From Acidimicrobiaceae bacterium (GTDB lineage: Bacteria; Actinomycetota; Acidimicrobiia; Acidimicrobiales; UBA8190), in the NCBI GenBank assembly GCA_003151955.1, contig PLZB01000035.1, positions 41,954 through 105,953 of the forward strand: DNA of 64,000 bases, in the 5' to 3' direction. A program made the position numbers and the translations under genes. Of the stretch, positions 26,750-35,761 are shown one piece after another. Each line of letters opens with the position of its first letter. The first letter of the stretch is position 1. Below the pieces are notes generated by a model. The model saw nothing but the letters and a program-made list of their open reading frames with translations, was not told the DNA's origin and ran no database searches.

Positions 26750-28189
26750 GTGGGCCCGACGAGGCGCCGCCTCGGGGTGGCCCTGGCCGGCCTGGTCCTC
26801 CTGGCCGCCTGCGGGAGCGGCCCCCACCCGGGGAACGGAACGGTCCGGGCGTCCCCCAACCCCTTCTTCACCTCCCCCTTCACCACCACGGCCAACCCCG
26901 TCACCTTCGGCCAGGACCCCACCTGGACCCCCGACGGCCGGGTCCTCTCCAACGAGAACGACGCGGCCGGAGTCAAGCAGATCTTCGTCTCCGGCCTCGA
27001 CGGCTCGGAGATGCACTGCCTGACCTGCGGCCAGGCCGGCCCCAACGGCTTCCCCATGGAGCGCCCCCAGGGGGACTGGATCCTCTTCTGCTCCTGGCGG
27101 GGCCAGACCGTCACCTTCGGCGCCCCCTGCCTGGGCGGCATCGGCTCCGACCTCTACGTGATGCGCCCCGACGGCTCCGGCGTGACCCGGCTCACGGCTC
27201 CGGCCATGACCTTCGAGACCTCCCCCGTCTACGACAACTACCACCCGGCCTGGTCCCCCGACGGCCTCCAGCTGGTCTGGACCCACCTCGACTTCCTCCC
27301 CCAGGCCCAGGGGGGCACCCAGTGGACCATGCTCGTGGCCGACTTCACCGTCGGCGCCGACGGCCGGCCCGCGCTGAGCGCCCCCGAGGTGGTGGGACCG
27401 GCCGGCAACACCGCCTACGAGACCCAGCGCTGGGCCCCCGACGGCAGCGGCTTCCTCTACACCGCCTTCACCTCGGCCGGTGACCCCGGGGCGGGCTGGC
27501 TCAACACCGAGCTCTTCTTCCTCCGCCTCCACGGCCGGGGGGCCACGCCGACCCGGCCCCTGGTCTCCCACCTCACCGACGGGAGCCCGGGCTGGGATGA
27601 GCAGGCCGTCTTCACCCCCGACATGCGCGACGTCATCTGGATGTCGAGCCGGACCGCCCCCACCTGGTACCAGACCGTCGTCACCGCCGCCCGCCAGCTC
27701 GGCTACGACCCGCCCCCCGAGAACGAGACGGCCGGCCCCATGTTCGTCCTCACCATCCTCGACCCCGCCTTCCGGACCGACCTCTACGAGCTCGACCTCT
27801 CCAGCCACGCCATCCGCCGCCTGACCGACCTCGGCAGCGTCGTCCCCGAGTTCACCTTCGACCCCTCGGGGACCAGGCTGCTCTGGAGCGAGACCCTGGG
27901 CGGCCGGGCCACCGAGGTCGGCCGGTTCGCCCTCCCGGCGCCCCCCCGTCGACCCGGGCCGATCGTCACCCCCTCGGCGGCCTGGCAGGGGGCGCCCCGC
28001 ACCGGCCACCTGGAGCGGCCCGCCCCGGCCCAGCCGGCCACGGCCCCCACCGGCCCCGCCTTCAACGCCGCCAACATCCCGGCCTCGGTGGTCGACGGCC
28101 TCCTCCTCCTCCAGACCCAGCTGGCCACCCTGGCCCAGCGCCTCGGGGGTCTGGCCCAGGGGGCCACCTGCTGCCGGGCCGGCCCCTGA
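26750..28189 (+). CDS. Secreted TolB-like beta-propeller lipoprotein
   Basis: A 479-aa protein with a lipoprotein signal (LVLLAACGSG; Cys21 is the lipidated residue) and several PD40/TolB-type blades: DPTWTPDGRVLSN, HPAWSPDGLQLVW, AQRWAPDGSGF-like QRWAPDGSG, FTFDPSGTRLLWSE. The C-terminus is Ala/Pro-rich with a helical stretch and ends in a CC pair. It should be a surface-anchored propeller, for binding rather than obvious catalysis. The GTG start lies 2 bp after the preceding stop, so the two secreted proteins are probably made together. Confidence 0.85.
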   Translation: MGPTRRRLGVALAGLVLLAACGSGPHPGNGTVRASPNPFFTSPFTTTANPVTFGQDPTWTPDGRVLSNENDAAGVKQIFVSGLDGSEMHCLTCGQAGPNGFPMERPQGDWILFCSWRGQTVTFGAPCLGGIGSDLYVMRPDGSGVTRLTAPAMTFETSPVYDNYHPAWSPDGLQLVWTHLDFLPQAQGGTQWTMLVADFTVGADGRPALSAPEVVGPAGNTAYETQRWAPDGSGFLYTAFTSAGDPGAGWLNTELFFLRLHGRGATPTRPLVSHLTDGSPGWDEQAVFTPDMRDVIWMSSRTAPTWYQTVVTAARQLGYDPPPENETAGPMFVLTILDPAFRTDLYELDLSSHAIRRLTDLGSVVPEFTFDPSGTRLLWSETLGGRATEVGRFALPAPPRRPGPIVTPSAAWQGAPRTGHLERPAPAQPATAPTGPAFNAANIPASVVDGLLLLQTQLATLAQRLGGLAQGATCCRAGP

Positions 28190-28201
28190 CCGGAAGGAGC
28201 C

Positions 28202-28229
28202 GGGCCGGCCCGGGAACCCGGGCCGGCCC
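28202..28229. terminator. Perfect GC hairpin between convergent genes
   Basis: Two perfect 13-bp arms (GGGCCGGCCCGGG and its complement) are separated by AA, 12 bp after the lipoprotein stop and 18 bp before the convergent YCII stop. There is no T-run, common in high-GC actinobacteria. It could serve both strands. Confidence 0.7.
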
Positions 28230-28247
28230 ATCCTCCCCTCGGCACGG

Positions 28248-28562
28248 TCAGCCCATGTCCAGGGCCTCGTAGACGTCGATGGTCCCCCCGCTCGAGAGGA
28301 CCGGACACCCGTTGGCCTTCTCGGCCGCCACGTCGAGGCTGTCGGCGGTGATGATGGAGTAGCCCGTCAGCTCGGCCGAGCCGCCGTCGATGGCGGTCCC
28401 GTCCGAGGCCACCGTCCTCGACCCGGCGAAGGGGTTCCCGGCGTCCACCACCGACGTCCCGAGGGCCCCGAACCAGTTCATCCAGGCCTCCATGTGGGCC
28501 TGCTGCTCCTCGGGGGTGTCCCCCATGGCCCCGCCCTTGTACGCCAGCACGAACTTCCCCAT
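28248..28562 (-). CDS. YCII-domain protein
   Basis: A 104-aa YCII-related protein: MGKFVLAYKGG, then EEQQAHMEAWMNWFGALG, then GYSIITADSLDVAAEKANGCP and IDVYEALDM. This small fold is widespread; many members sit by sigma factors or act as small enzymes, but the function of this one is not known. The ATG at 28562 has GGAGGAG seven bases upstream; a longer frame to 28745 is Arg/Pro/Gly-rich and unlikely. Confidence 0.82.
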   Translation of the reverse strand: MGKFVLAYKGGAMGDTPEEQQAHMEAWMNWFGALGTSVVDAGNPFAGSRTVASDGTAIDGGSAELTGYSIITADSLDVAAEKANGCPVLSSGGTIDVYEALDMG

Positions 28563-28702
28563 CGTCGCTCCTCCGCCGTTCACCGGCCGGTCCGGGTCGA
28601 CCCGTGGTCGACCTCCGGCGGTGACGGTACCCGATCGGGCCTCGGCCGTGCCGACCGGCCCGCCCCGGAGGCACCCCCCGGGCGGGATCCCGGGGCGACG
28701 AC

Positions 28703-28739
28703 GCCGGGGCCGCGACGGTGGAACCGTCACGACCCCGGC
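28703..28739 (-). terminator. Two-part hairpin downstream of the liv operon
   Basis: GCCGGGG...CCCCGGC encloses GACGGT-GGA-ACCGTC, giving a long interrupted stem 26 bp beyond the stop of the binding-protein gene on the minus strand. It is a good candidate for the operon terminator. No T-run is present. Confidence 0.6.
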
Positions 28740-28764
28740 GGTCATCGCCGTACCCGGGTGCCCG

Positions 28765-30096
28765 CTACGAACCCAACCCGCTCGGCGGGGTCGATGGCGC
28801 CGCCGACTCGGTCGTGATCGGTCCCGTCAGCGTCGTCACCAACGGGCCCGACAGGGCGTTCACGGTCGTCCCCCCGTTCTCGAGCTGCACGACCTCCGAG
28901 CCCTGATACCCGAAGTGGTCACTCGACGAGTACGAGAAGGGCACCAACCCCGGTCCATGAAACGACGCCCCCTGGGACTCGAGGGCTGAGACCAATCCGC
29001 TCCGCGTCAGGTTCTTTCCCGCGGCCTGCAGGGCCTGCACGAACGTGTAGGCCACTGACAGCCCCACCTCCGTGTTCCCGTCCCAGGGCGCCCCGGTGTC
29101 GTACTTGGCCAGGATGGCCTTGAAGTCGACCACCCACGGGTTGGCGGCATCGGTCAGCGTGGGTAGATACGTGTTCGTGATGATCCCGTTCAGCAGCGAG
29201 GAACCGGCCGCACCCTTGGACAGGGCCCCGAGCAGCCCTGTCAGCGTCGGCGGATCAGACCCGACCGAGGACACCACCCACTGCGGCGCGTAGCCGATCT
29301 GGGCCGCGGCCAGCAGGGCCAGCGTCGTCGCCGCCGGGATGGTGTACAGGACCACCACCTGGGCACCGGACGCCTTCAGAGCCGAGATCTGGGTCCCCAG
29401 GCCGTTGGCCAGACCCTGCTCGCTGCCCGTGTAGATCTGCTGGTTGACCAGGCTGGCGGCCGGGATCTCATGGTCGAGACCCTTGACCCCGTCCTGGCCG
29501 AACTCGTCGTCCTGCGACAGGTAACCCACCTTCTGCCCGGCGAAGTGCTGGGTCACGTACTGCCCCAGGATCTTCCCCTCGTCGGTGTAGGGGGGCTGCC
29601 AGCCGAAGGTGTCCGGCAGCGACGGGTCGTTCCAGCAGTTGCACCCGCTCTCGACGAAGAGAGCCGGCACCTTCTGCGTGTTCAGGAAGTCTTTCACGGC
29701 CAGGAATGTGGGGGTCCCCAGGGGGCCCACGTCGGCAAAGATGTGGTCCTGGAGCACCAGCTGCCGGGTGTCGGTGGCCGTCGTGGTCGGGTTGTACCCG
29801 TCATCCTGGATCAGGTAGTTGATCTGCCGCCCGTTCACCCCGCCCTTGGCGTTCACGTACTTGAAGTAGGCGTTGGCGGCCGGGGCGATCTCGCTGTAGC
29901 CCGGAGCCGCCGGGCCCGTCTGTGGCGTCGTCGCCCCGATGGTGATGCTGGTCGAGGTGACCCCCATCGTGTCATTCGGATTGCTCGAGCTCGACGAGTT
30001 CGAGCTCGAGCTCGAGCATGCCGCCAGGACCAGCGAGCCGGCGCACAACGCCGTCAACACCGCCCCCGTGGACTTGAACCGCTTCCGTTGAATCAT
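28765..30096 (-). CDS. Branched-chain amino-acid-type ABC substrate-binding lipoprotein
   Basis: A 443-aa LivK-like receptor. The lipoprotein signal is LVLAACSS with Cys27, followed by a Ser/Asn linker whose DNA is a GAGCTC-rich low-complexity run. SITIGATTPQTGPAAPGYSEIAPAANAYFKYVNAKGG-type motifs (split here for length), VGPLGTPTFLAVKDFLN and GYLSQDDEFGQDGVKG match family 6 binding proteins. The ligand could be an amino acid, amide or aromatic acid. It is the last gene of the liv operon and has its own SD (GGGAGGGG), which may allow higher expression. Confidence 0.92.
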   Translation of the reverse strand: MIQRKRFKSTGAVLTALCAGSLVLAACSSSSSNSSSSSNPNDTMGVTSTSITIGATTPQTGPAAPGYSEIAPAANAYFKYVNAKGGVNGRQINYLIQDDGYNPTTTATDTRQLVLQDHIFADVGPLGTPTFLAVKDFLNTQKVPALFVESGCNCWNDPSLPDTFGWQPPYTDEGKILGQYVTQHFAGQKVGYLSQDDEFGQDGVKGLDHEIPAASLVNQQIYTGSEQGLANGLGTQISALKASGAQVVVLYTIPAATTLALLAAAQIGYAPQWVVSSVGSDPPTLTGLLGALSKGAAGSSLLNGIITNTYLPTLTDAANPWVVDFKAILAKYDTGAPWDGNTEVGLSVAYTFVQALQAAGKNLTRSGLVSALESQGASFHGPGLVPFSYSSSDHFGYQGSEVVQLENGGTTVNALSGPLVTTLTGPITTESAAPSTPPSGLGS

Positions 30097-30124
30097 CGGA
30101 AACCCCTCCCTTGTTTCCCACCGA

Positions 30125-31228
30125 TCACTCCGGTGAGGATCGCCCCGGGACATCCGGGGACAGCTGGTCGGCGGCCGATCCGCCGAGAATTCCGTCGTCG
30201 CCCACCCGCCGGCGGACACCGGCCGTCCGGGCCGCCCCAACACGCTCCCACAGGCGATGCAGGATGCCCTGGATCCCGCTCGGCGCCAGCAACATGACGA
30301 GCACGAGGATGGCGCCATAGAAGAGCAGGGCCAGGTTGGCCCCCTGCCCGGACCGGAGGTGCAGCTGGCCGGCCACCGACGTCGCCCACTGCGGGGCGTA
30401 CACCAGGAGGATCGCCCCCCACCACATCCCGAGCAGGCTGCCCGTCCCGCCCAGGACCATCCCGGCCAAAAGGGACACCGACAGCTGCACCGAGAACCCG
30501 CCCGGGCTCACGATGCCGCTGGCCAATCCGAGCAGCGCCCCAGCCAGCCCGGCGGCGGCGGCGCTCACGGCGAAGGCCAGCACCTGGGTCCGGGCCACCC
30601 GGATGCCACTCAGGGCCGAGGCCACCTCGTCGTCGCGGACGGCCCGGAACGCCCTCCCGAATCGGCTCCGGCCGAGATTGGCCAGCAGGATCAGGCTCAC
30701 CACGGCAACGGCCAGCACCACCCAGGCCAGGTACCGCTCCGGATCGACCGTACCGGGGGGGTTCAGGGGGTTGATACTGAGGCCCTGGTCTCCCCCGAAG
30801 GTGCTGCTGAACTTGATGGCCAGGGCCGGGAGCCCGATGGCCAGCGCCAGTGTCATCCCGGCCAGGTAGGGACCCCGCAACCGGCTGGCCGGGATCCCGA
30901 TCAGCACGCCGGCCACGGCGCCGGCCCCGGCGGCGGCCAGAACTGCCGCGGCCACGGGGAGGTGGGTGTGGACCAGGATGACGCCGGCCGTGTACGCACC
31001 CACGGCCATGAAGGCCCCGTTCCCCAGCGAGATCTGTCCGTTGGAGCCCACCAGGACCGACAGCCCGGCCAGGGCCACCACGTAGATCCCGACCTGAGCC
31101 AATTGGTAGTCGTTGTACGAGCTCAGCTGCTCCGAGACCAGAAAGAGCAGCAGCGACCCGCCCGCAGCCAGCACGAGATGGCGGAGCAGCGATTGTCGGG
31201 GTAGCCGCACCCGCCCCACCCCTCTCAC
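30125..31228 (-). CDS. livM: Branched-chain-type ABC transporter permease LivM
   Basis: A 367-aa permease with about 9-10 TM helices. YVVALAGLSVLVGSNGQISLGNGAFMAVGAYT is cut by the diagnostic GQISLG box; GRAFRAVRDDEVAS, which contacts the ATPase, and SLLGMWWGAI are also typical. I start at the GTG at 31228 because it overlaps the LivH stop (GTGA); a downstream GTG would shorten the protein by six residues. A hydrophilic ~35-residue tail follows the last helix. It partners LivH, LivF and LivG. Confidence 0.9.
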   Translation of the reverse strand: MRGVGRVRLPRQSLLRHLVLAAGGSLLLFLVSEQLSSYNDYQLAQVGIYVVALAGLSVLVGSNGQISLGNGAFMAVGAYTAGVILVHTHLPVAAAVLAAAGAGAVAGVLIGIPASRLRGPYLAGMTLALAIGLPALAIKFSSTFGGDQGLSINPLNPPGTVDPERYLAWVVLAVAVVSLILLANLGRSRFGRAFRAVRDDEVASALSGIRVARTQVLAFAVSAAAAGLAGALLGLASGIVSPGGFSVQLSVSLLAGMVLGGTGSLLGMWWGAILLVYAPQWATSVAGQLHLRSGQGANLALLFYGAILVLVMLLAPSGIQGILHRLWERVGAARTAGVRRRVGDDGILGGSAADQLSPDVPGRSSPE

Positions 31229-32103
31229 ACCCGCCGCTCGGAGACCGGGGCGAATAGCCCCTGGGGTCGGACCATCAGCACCACCATCAACATGGCCAGG
31301 GCACCCAGGTCCTCGACGGGGGACCCGAGATAGCCCCCCACATACGACAGGACCAGACCCGTCCCGAGGCCCCCCACCACGGCGCCCACCGGGCTCTCCA
31401 GCCCCCCGATCACCGCAGCCGTGAACCCGTAGATGAAGACGGCATCCATGAAATTCGGCGACACCAGCAGCCCCGGGGCCACCAGGGCTCCGACCAGGGC
31501 CCCCAAGGCCGAGGCCAGGGCCCAGCCCAGGGTGAGGGATCGGCCCACCCTGACCCCGAGCAGCCGGGCCACCTCCGGGGCGAAGGCGCTGGCCCGCATC
31601 CGGAGTCCCACGGCCGTGAACCGGAACAGGACGACCAGCAGGCCCAGGACCACCACGATAGAGCCCAGGATGTAGATGTCGAAGGCGGAGAAGGCCACGC
31701 GCTCGTGACCCACCACCAGCCCGAGTTGGGAGAACGGCGTCGGGAAGGGCCGTAGCCCACCCCCCCAGATCATCCCGGCCAGGGCCTCGATGGCCACCAG
31801 GAGTCCCAACGTCACGATGACCGCGTTCAGCGGTGGACGGTGCTCCACGGGCCGGACCACGAACCGTTCGATCAGCCCGCCAAGCACCGCTCCCGAGACC
31901 ACCGCCACCCCAACGGCCAGCCAGTACGACCCGTGGTGCTCCACCACCGTCACGGCGATGTAGGTCGTCAGCATGGCCATCGCCCCCTGAGCGAAGTTGA
32001 GAATCCGGGTGGCCCGCCAGATCATGACCAGGCCCAGGGCCACGGCGCTGTAGCAGAACCCGTTGGTGGCCCCCCGGAGGGTCAGGTCGACGAACCGGCC
32101 CAC
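31225..32103 (-). CDS. livH: Branched-chain-type ABC transporter permease LivH
   Basis: A 292-aa membrane permease. GATNGFCYSAVALGLVMI and RILNFAQGAMAML near the N-terminus, GLRMRASAFAPEVARLLGV as the ATPase-contact loop, and GGLESPVGAVVGG near the C-terminus are LivH hallmarks. About eight TM helices are expected. The GTG start lies 3 bp downstream of the livF stop, so the genes are translationally linked. Confidence 0.93.
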   Translation of the reverse strand: MGRFVDLTLRGATNGFCYSAVALGLVMIWRATRILNFAQGAMAMLTTYIAVTVVEHHGSYWLAVGVAVVSGAVLGGLIERFVVRPVEHRPPLNAVIVTLGLLVAIEALAGMIWGGGLRPFPTPFSQLGLVVGHERVAFSAFDIYILGSIVVVLGLLVVLFRFTAVGLRMRASAFAPEVARLLGVRVGRSLTLGWALASALGALVGALVAPGLLVSPNFMDAVFIYGFTAAVIGGLESPVGAVVGGLGTGLVLSYVGGYLGSPVEDLGALAMLMVVLMVRPQGLFAPVSERRV

Positions 32104-32106
32104 GGC

Positions 32107-32811
32107 TCAGAACCCCAGGTAGTGGTGGCGGAGCTGGGCATCGGCGGCCACCGTGGCCGCCTCGTCGTCGACCACCACCCGACCCAGGTTCAGCACCACC
32201 GCCCGGCCCGCGATCGACAGCGCCGTCCGGGCATTCTGCTCTACCAGGACCACCGTCAGCCCCTCCTCGACGGTCAGCGTCACGAGCCGGGCCATGAGCT
32301 GGCTCGTGACCAGCGGCGCCAGGCCGAGCGAGGGCTCGTCGAGCAGGAGGGCCCGTGGCCGGGCCAGCAGGGCTCGGGCCAGGGCGAGGGCCTGGCGCTC
32401 CCCACCCGACAACGTGGCCGCCGCCTGTCGGCGCCGCTCCCCCAGGATCGGGAACAGCTCGTAGGCGCCGTCCATGTTCCGCTCCCCCCGCCGCCGCCAC
32501 AGCGACCCCAGCCGGAGGTTCTCCTCCACCGTCAGCTCCCCGATCACCCCCCTTCCCTCGGGGACATGCGCCACCCCGCAGCGCACCACCTCCTCCGGAC
32601 GCCGACCGCTGATCACCTTCCCGTCGAAACGGACCTCCCCCAGCCGGGGACGGACCAGCCCCGTTGCCGCCCGCAGCAGGGTCGTCTTCCCGGCCCCGTT
32701 CGCCCCCAGCACGGCCGTGATCATCCCCTCCTCGGCCCCCAGGCTCACCTCCACCAGCGCGTCGACATGGCCGTAGCGGACCGACAGCGACTCCACCTCG
32801 AGCAGGGCCAC
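32107..32811 (-). CDS. livF: Branched-chain-type ABC transporter ATPase LivF
   Basis: A 234-aa ATPase: Walker A GANGAGKTT near 36, Q-loop region, signature LSGGERQALALARAL near 132, Walker B LLLDEPSLGLAP, and VEQNARTAL in place of the classical switch region, as in LivF. The length is normal. The GTG start lies 2 bp after the livG stop. It energises the LivH/LivM channel with LivG. Confidence 0.95.
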   Translation of the reverse strand: MALLEVESLSVRYGHVDALVEVSLGAEEGMITAVLGANGAGKTTLLRAATGLVRPRLGEVRFDGKVISGRRPEEVVRCGVAHVPEGRGVIGELTVEENLRLGSLWRRRGERNMDGAYELFPILGERRRQAAATLSGGERQALALARALLARPRALLLDEPSLGLAPLVTSQLMARLVTLTVEEGLTVVLVEQNARTALSIAGRAVVLNLGRVVVDDEAATVAADAQLRHHYLGF

Positions 32812-32813
32812 CG

Positions 32814-33686
32814 CTACGCCGGCTCCCCCTGGGCCCCCGGCACCTTTTCGCCCAGGTACGCCACCGTCACCTGCGGATCGGCCCGCACGTCCGCCGGTGT
32901 CCCCGACGCGATCATCCGACCGTGGTTCAGCACCGCGATCCGGTCCGAGATAGCCATCACGAAGTCCATGTGATGTTCGACCAGCAGCACCGACATCGTC
33001 GACTGCAACTCCCCCAGCAGCGCCCCCAACGCCGCCATCTCGTCGGCGGCCAGCCCGCTGGCCGGCTCGTCCAGCAGCAGCAGGACCGGATCGAGCATCA
33101 ACGCCCGGGCGATGGCCACCCGCTTCTGCATCCCGTACGGGAGCGCCTCAGGGTACCGACCGCCGACCTCCGCGATGCCCAGCCGGTCGAGCATGGCCCC
33201 GGCCCTCGACTCCAGCCGGGACTCCTCCCGGGAGCTGCGGGGCAGGCCCAGGAACGAGGACACCAGACCGGCACGCAGCGAGGACTGGCCCCCCGCCATC
33301 ACGTTCTCCCGGACCGTCAGCCCCTTCCACAGGTGCACCCCCTGGAGGGTCCGGGCCACGCGCATCCCGGCCAGGTCCACCGGCCGGAGCCGACGGCGCT
33401 CGACGCCGCCGATCTCGACCGTACCCTGCGAGGGGCGCACGAACCCGCAGATCACGTTGAACAGAGTGGTCTTCCCGGCCCCGTTCGGCCCGATCAGGCT
33501 GACGACCTCTCCGGCCCCGACCTCGAGCGACACGCCGTCGAGGGCGGCGATCCCGGCGAAGGTGACACTGATCTCCCGGACCGCGAGAAGAGGCCCCGAT
33601 CGCGTCGGGAACACCGATCCCCCCAGTTCGGCCGATCGCAGGTGGTCTGATCGAGCGGTAGCCGTGGCGGGAGCGTAACGAAACAT
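32814..33686 (-). CDS. livG: Branched-chain-type ABC transporter ATPase LivG
   Basis: A 290-aa ATPase with Walker A GPNGAGKTT near 65, ARTLQGVHLWKGLTVRENVMAG, Walker B LLLDEPASGLAADE, and the switch EHHMDFVMAISD. The signature is LPYGMQKRVAIARAL, as usual for LivG where LSGG is altered. It is the first gene of the operon. The ATG at 33686 gives a 30-residue N-terminal extension with a weak SD; an internal start is possible. The 252-bp gap to the divergent NHL gene should hold its promoter. Confidence 0.92.
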   Translation of the reverse strand: MFRYAPATATARSDHLRSAELGGSVFPTRSGPLLAVREISVTFAGIAALDGVSLEVGAGEVVSLIGPNGAGKTTLFNVICGFVRPSQGTVEIGGVERRRLRPVDLAGMRVARTLQGVHLWKGLTVRENVMAGGQSSLRAGLVSSFLGLPRSSREESRLESRAGAMLDRLGIAEVGGRYPEALPYGMQKRVAIARALMLDPVLLLLDEPASGLAADEMAALGALLGELQSTMSVLLVEHHMDFVMAISDRIAVLNHGRMIASGTPADVRADPQVTVAYLGEKVPGAQGEPA

Positions 33687-33938
33687 TTCCGGGCGCGCCG
33701 TGATGCCGAGGGGAGATTTCGATTGGGCGTGCCCCGCGGTGGCCAATCGGACTCCAACGAGCACCTGAAGCCGCCAGCCCCCGGGACAGCCGTCGTCACC
33801 GGCAGCGACGGTCCGGGTTCCCACCGTGGGAGAAGCTGACGATTTCCGCCATTCCCCGCCGCGGCGTGAACAGACCGTCCCCCCCGACCGTACCCGGACC
33901 AGTCGGCGACCTGCGCCGGCCGACCGGAGGAACAACCC

Positions 33939-35081
33939 ATGCGCCGTCTCCACACCCAGCCCCGACGGCGGACCCACTCCGCCGCCACCCTCTGGGCCAG
34001 CCTCGGCCTGGCCGCCGGGCTCACCGCGACCCTGGCCGGCACCACCACCGCCGGCGCCGCCCCCTCGGGCTTCGTCTCCCACCTCGCCGGCACCACGACC
34101 ATCGCCTCCACCGTCCCCGCCAACGGCGACGTCAACCCTTACGGCATCGTCGTCGTCCCCCAGACCACGGGCAGCCTCGTCAAGGGCGACACTCTCGTCA
34201 GCAACTTCAACGACGCCGCCAACCTCCAGGGCACCGGCACCACTGTCGTCCAGATCAGCCCCGCCGGCGCCGTTTCCACCTTCGCCCAACTCACCGGCCC
34301 CCTCGCCGGCTCCTGCCCCGGCGGCATCGGGCTGTCCACCGCCCTCACCACCCTCCCCGGCGGCTGGGTCGTCGTCGGCAGCCTCCCCACCACCGACGGC
34401 ACCTCGGCCACGGCCCAGGCCGGCTGTCTCATCGTCCTCAACAGCACCGGCCACGTGGTCGAGACCTGGGCCGGCGGCACCATCAACGGGCCCTGGGACC
34501 TCACCGCCGTGAGCGCCCCCTGGGGAGCGACCATCTTCGTCACCAACGTCCTCAACGGCACCGTGGGCTCCAGCCCCGCCACCGTCGACAAGGGAACCGT
34601 CTCCCGTCTCCAGGTCCTCCTCGGCTTCGGGTCCCCGATCCTCTTCGACCAATGCGTGATCGCCAACGGCTTCGCCGAGCGGACCGACCCCGCCGCCCTC
34701 GTCGTCGGACCCACCGGCCTGGCCCTCGGCTCCCGGGGCCAGCTCTACGTGGCCGATCCCGTCAAGGGCCGCATCACCGTCGTGCCCTTCGCCACCACCC
34801 GCTTCAGGCCTGCCATCGATGGCGGGACCACCCTCACCTCCGGTGGCGGGCTCAACGGACCCCTCGGCCTGGCCCTCGCCCCCGGCGGCGACGTCCTGAC
34901 CGTCAACGCCGGTGACGGCAACATCGTCGAGACCACCCCGACCGGCCACCAGGTCGCCGTCACCCAGCTCGACCCGGCCGGGGCCGGCGGAGACCTCTTC
35001 GGCCTCACCGTCGACGCCCACGGCACCGGCATCCTCTTCGTCGACGACGGCGACAACACCCTCAAGCTCTCCGGCACCTGA
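33939..35081 (+). CDS. Secreted NHL/beta-propeller-like protein
   Basis: A 380-aa exported protein with a twin-Arg-rich n-region, hydrophobic core and AGAAPSG cleavage region (about 1-42). The mature part repeats segments of the type NPYGIVVVP, GPWDLTAVSAPWG, GPTGLALGSRGQLYVADP, GPLGLALAPGGDVLTVNAGDGN and LFGLTVDAHGTGILFVDDGDN, i.e. NHL-like blades. It probably forms a propeller outside the cell with a binding role. GGAGG lies 8 bases before the ATG. It is divergent from livG. Confidence 0.8.
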   Translation: MRRLHTQPRRRTHSAATLWASLGLAAGLTATLAGTTTAGAAPSGFVSHLAGTTTIASTVPANGDVNPYGIVVVPQTTGSLVKGDTLVSNFNDAANLQGTGTTVVQISPAGAVSTFAQLTGPLAGSCPGGIGLSTALTTLPGGWVVVGSLPTTDGTSATAQAGCLIVLNSTGHVVETWAGGTINGPWDLTAVSAPWGATIFVTNVLNGTVGSSPATVDKGTVSRLQVLLGFGSPILFDQCVIANGFAERTDPAALVVGPTGLALGSRGQLYVADPVKGRITVVPFATTRFRPAIDGGTTLTSGGGLNGPLGLALAPGGDVLTVNAGDGNIVETTPTGHQVAVTQLDPAGAGGDLFGLTVDAHGTGILFVDDGDNTLKLSGT

Positions 35082-35212
35082 CCGGGCCGATCACACCGGC
35101 GGGAGCGGGAGGGCGACCGGCCACCCGCCCCATCCTCCTGGTCGTCGTCCACTCCCAGGTCTGCGCATCGCCTGCCGCCGCCGGCTTCTAGTGGGCCCGT
35201 CGACCGGCCTGG

Positions 35213-35761
35213 TTACGGCCGGCGACCCAGGAAGGCCAGGAGCCGGGCCTGGGCGTCGGCATCACCGCGAACCTCGACCTCGGGGCCGAACGCCCCGGGA
35301 CTTCGGATCGTGTCCCCGAAAGCCTCGGCCTGGACCCGGACCTGCTCCACCTCGGCCGGGTCGATGGCCTCGTCGAGCCCGGTGGCCCGGGCCAGATCCC
35401 ACCCGTGGACGACCAGATCGAAACAGAGGAACCGGTTGACCGCCGCCTCGAACGTCGTCGGGCCCTGGAACCCCTCGAACCCCGCCGTGGCGCGCTCGGG
35501 GTCCTCCAGGTCGCCCTGGACGACGGCCCGGGCGGCCGACCAGGCCGCCACCGGGTCGTCATCGACGCTCGGGATCTCGCCCAGCTCCCGACCTACGAAC
35601 CCGAGGAACATCGCCTGGGTTCCGACCACATGGCCGACCAGATCGCGTACCGTCCACCCCTCGCACGGCGTGGGCCGGTCCCAGCTCTCCTCCCCCACCG
35701 CCGCCACCTTGGCCGCGAAGGTGGCCGCCAACCGTCCGTAGCGCTCAGAGATCTCCGACAT
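35213..35761 (-). CDS. TIGR03086-family DinB/MDMPI-like metal-binding protein
   Basis: A 182-aa four-helix-bundle protein of the mycothiol-dependent maleylpyruvate isomerase/DinB superfamily. The N-terminus (YGRLAATFAAKVAAVGEESWDRPTPCEGWTV, read in two parts) is followed by DLVGHVVGTQ with its metal-binding His and by DLVVHGWDLARATG, where the second and third metal residues are expected. Members may use mycothiol as cofactor; the reaction is unknown. The ATG at 35761 is preceded by AAGGGAG. It is divergent from the broken RidA gene. Confidence 0.85.
   Translation of the reverse strand: MSEISERYGRLAATFAAKVAAVGEESWDRPTPCEGWTVRDLVGHVVGTQAMFLGFVGRELGEIPSVDDDPVAAWSAARAVVQGDLEDPERATAGFEGFQGPTTFEAAVNRFLCFDLVVHGWDLARATGLDEAIDPAEVEQVRVQAEAFGDTIRSPGAFGPEVEVRGDADAQARLLAFLGRRP

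Noticed and set aside
29990..30018. GAGCTCGAGCTCGAG run as an operator array
   Set aside because: It encodes the Ser/Asn linker after the lipobox of the binding protein; it reflects codon repetition.
33994..34140. Low-complexity CCGCC/GCC runs as a regulatory repeat
   Set aside because: They encode the signal peptide and Ala/Thr-rich start of the NHL protein and are ordinary for this GC content.
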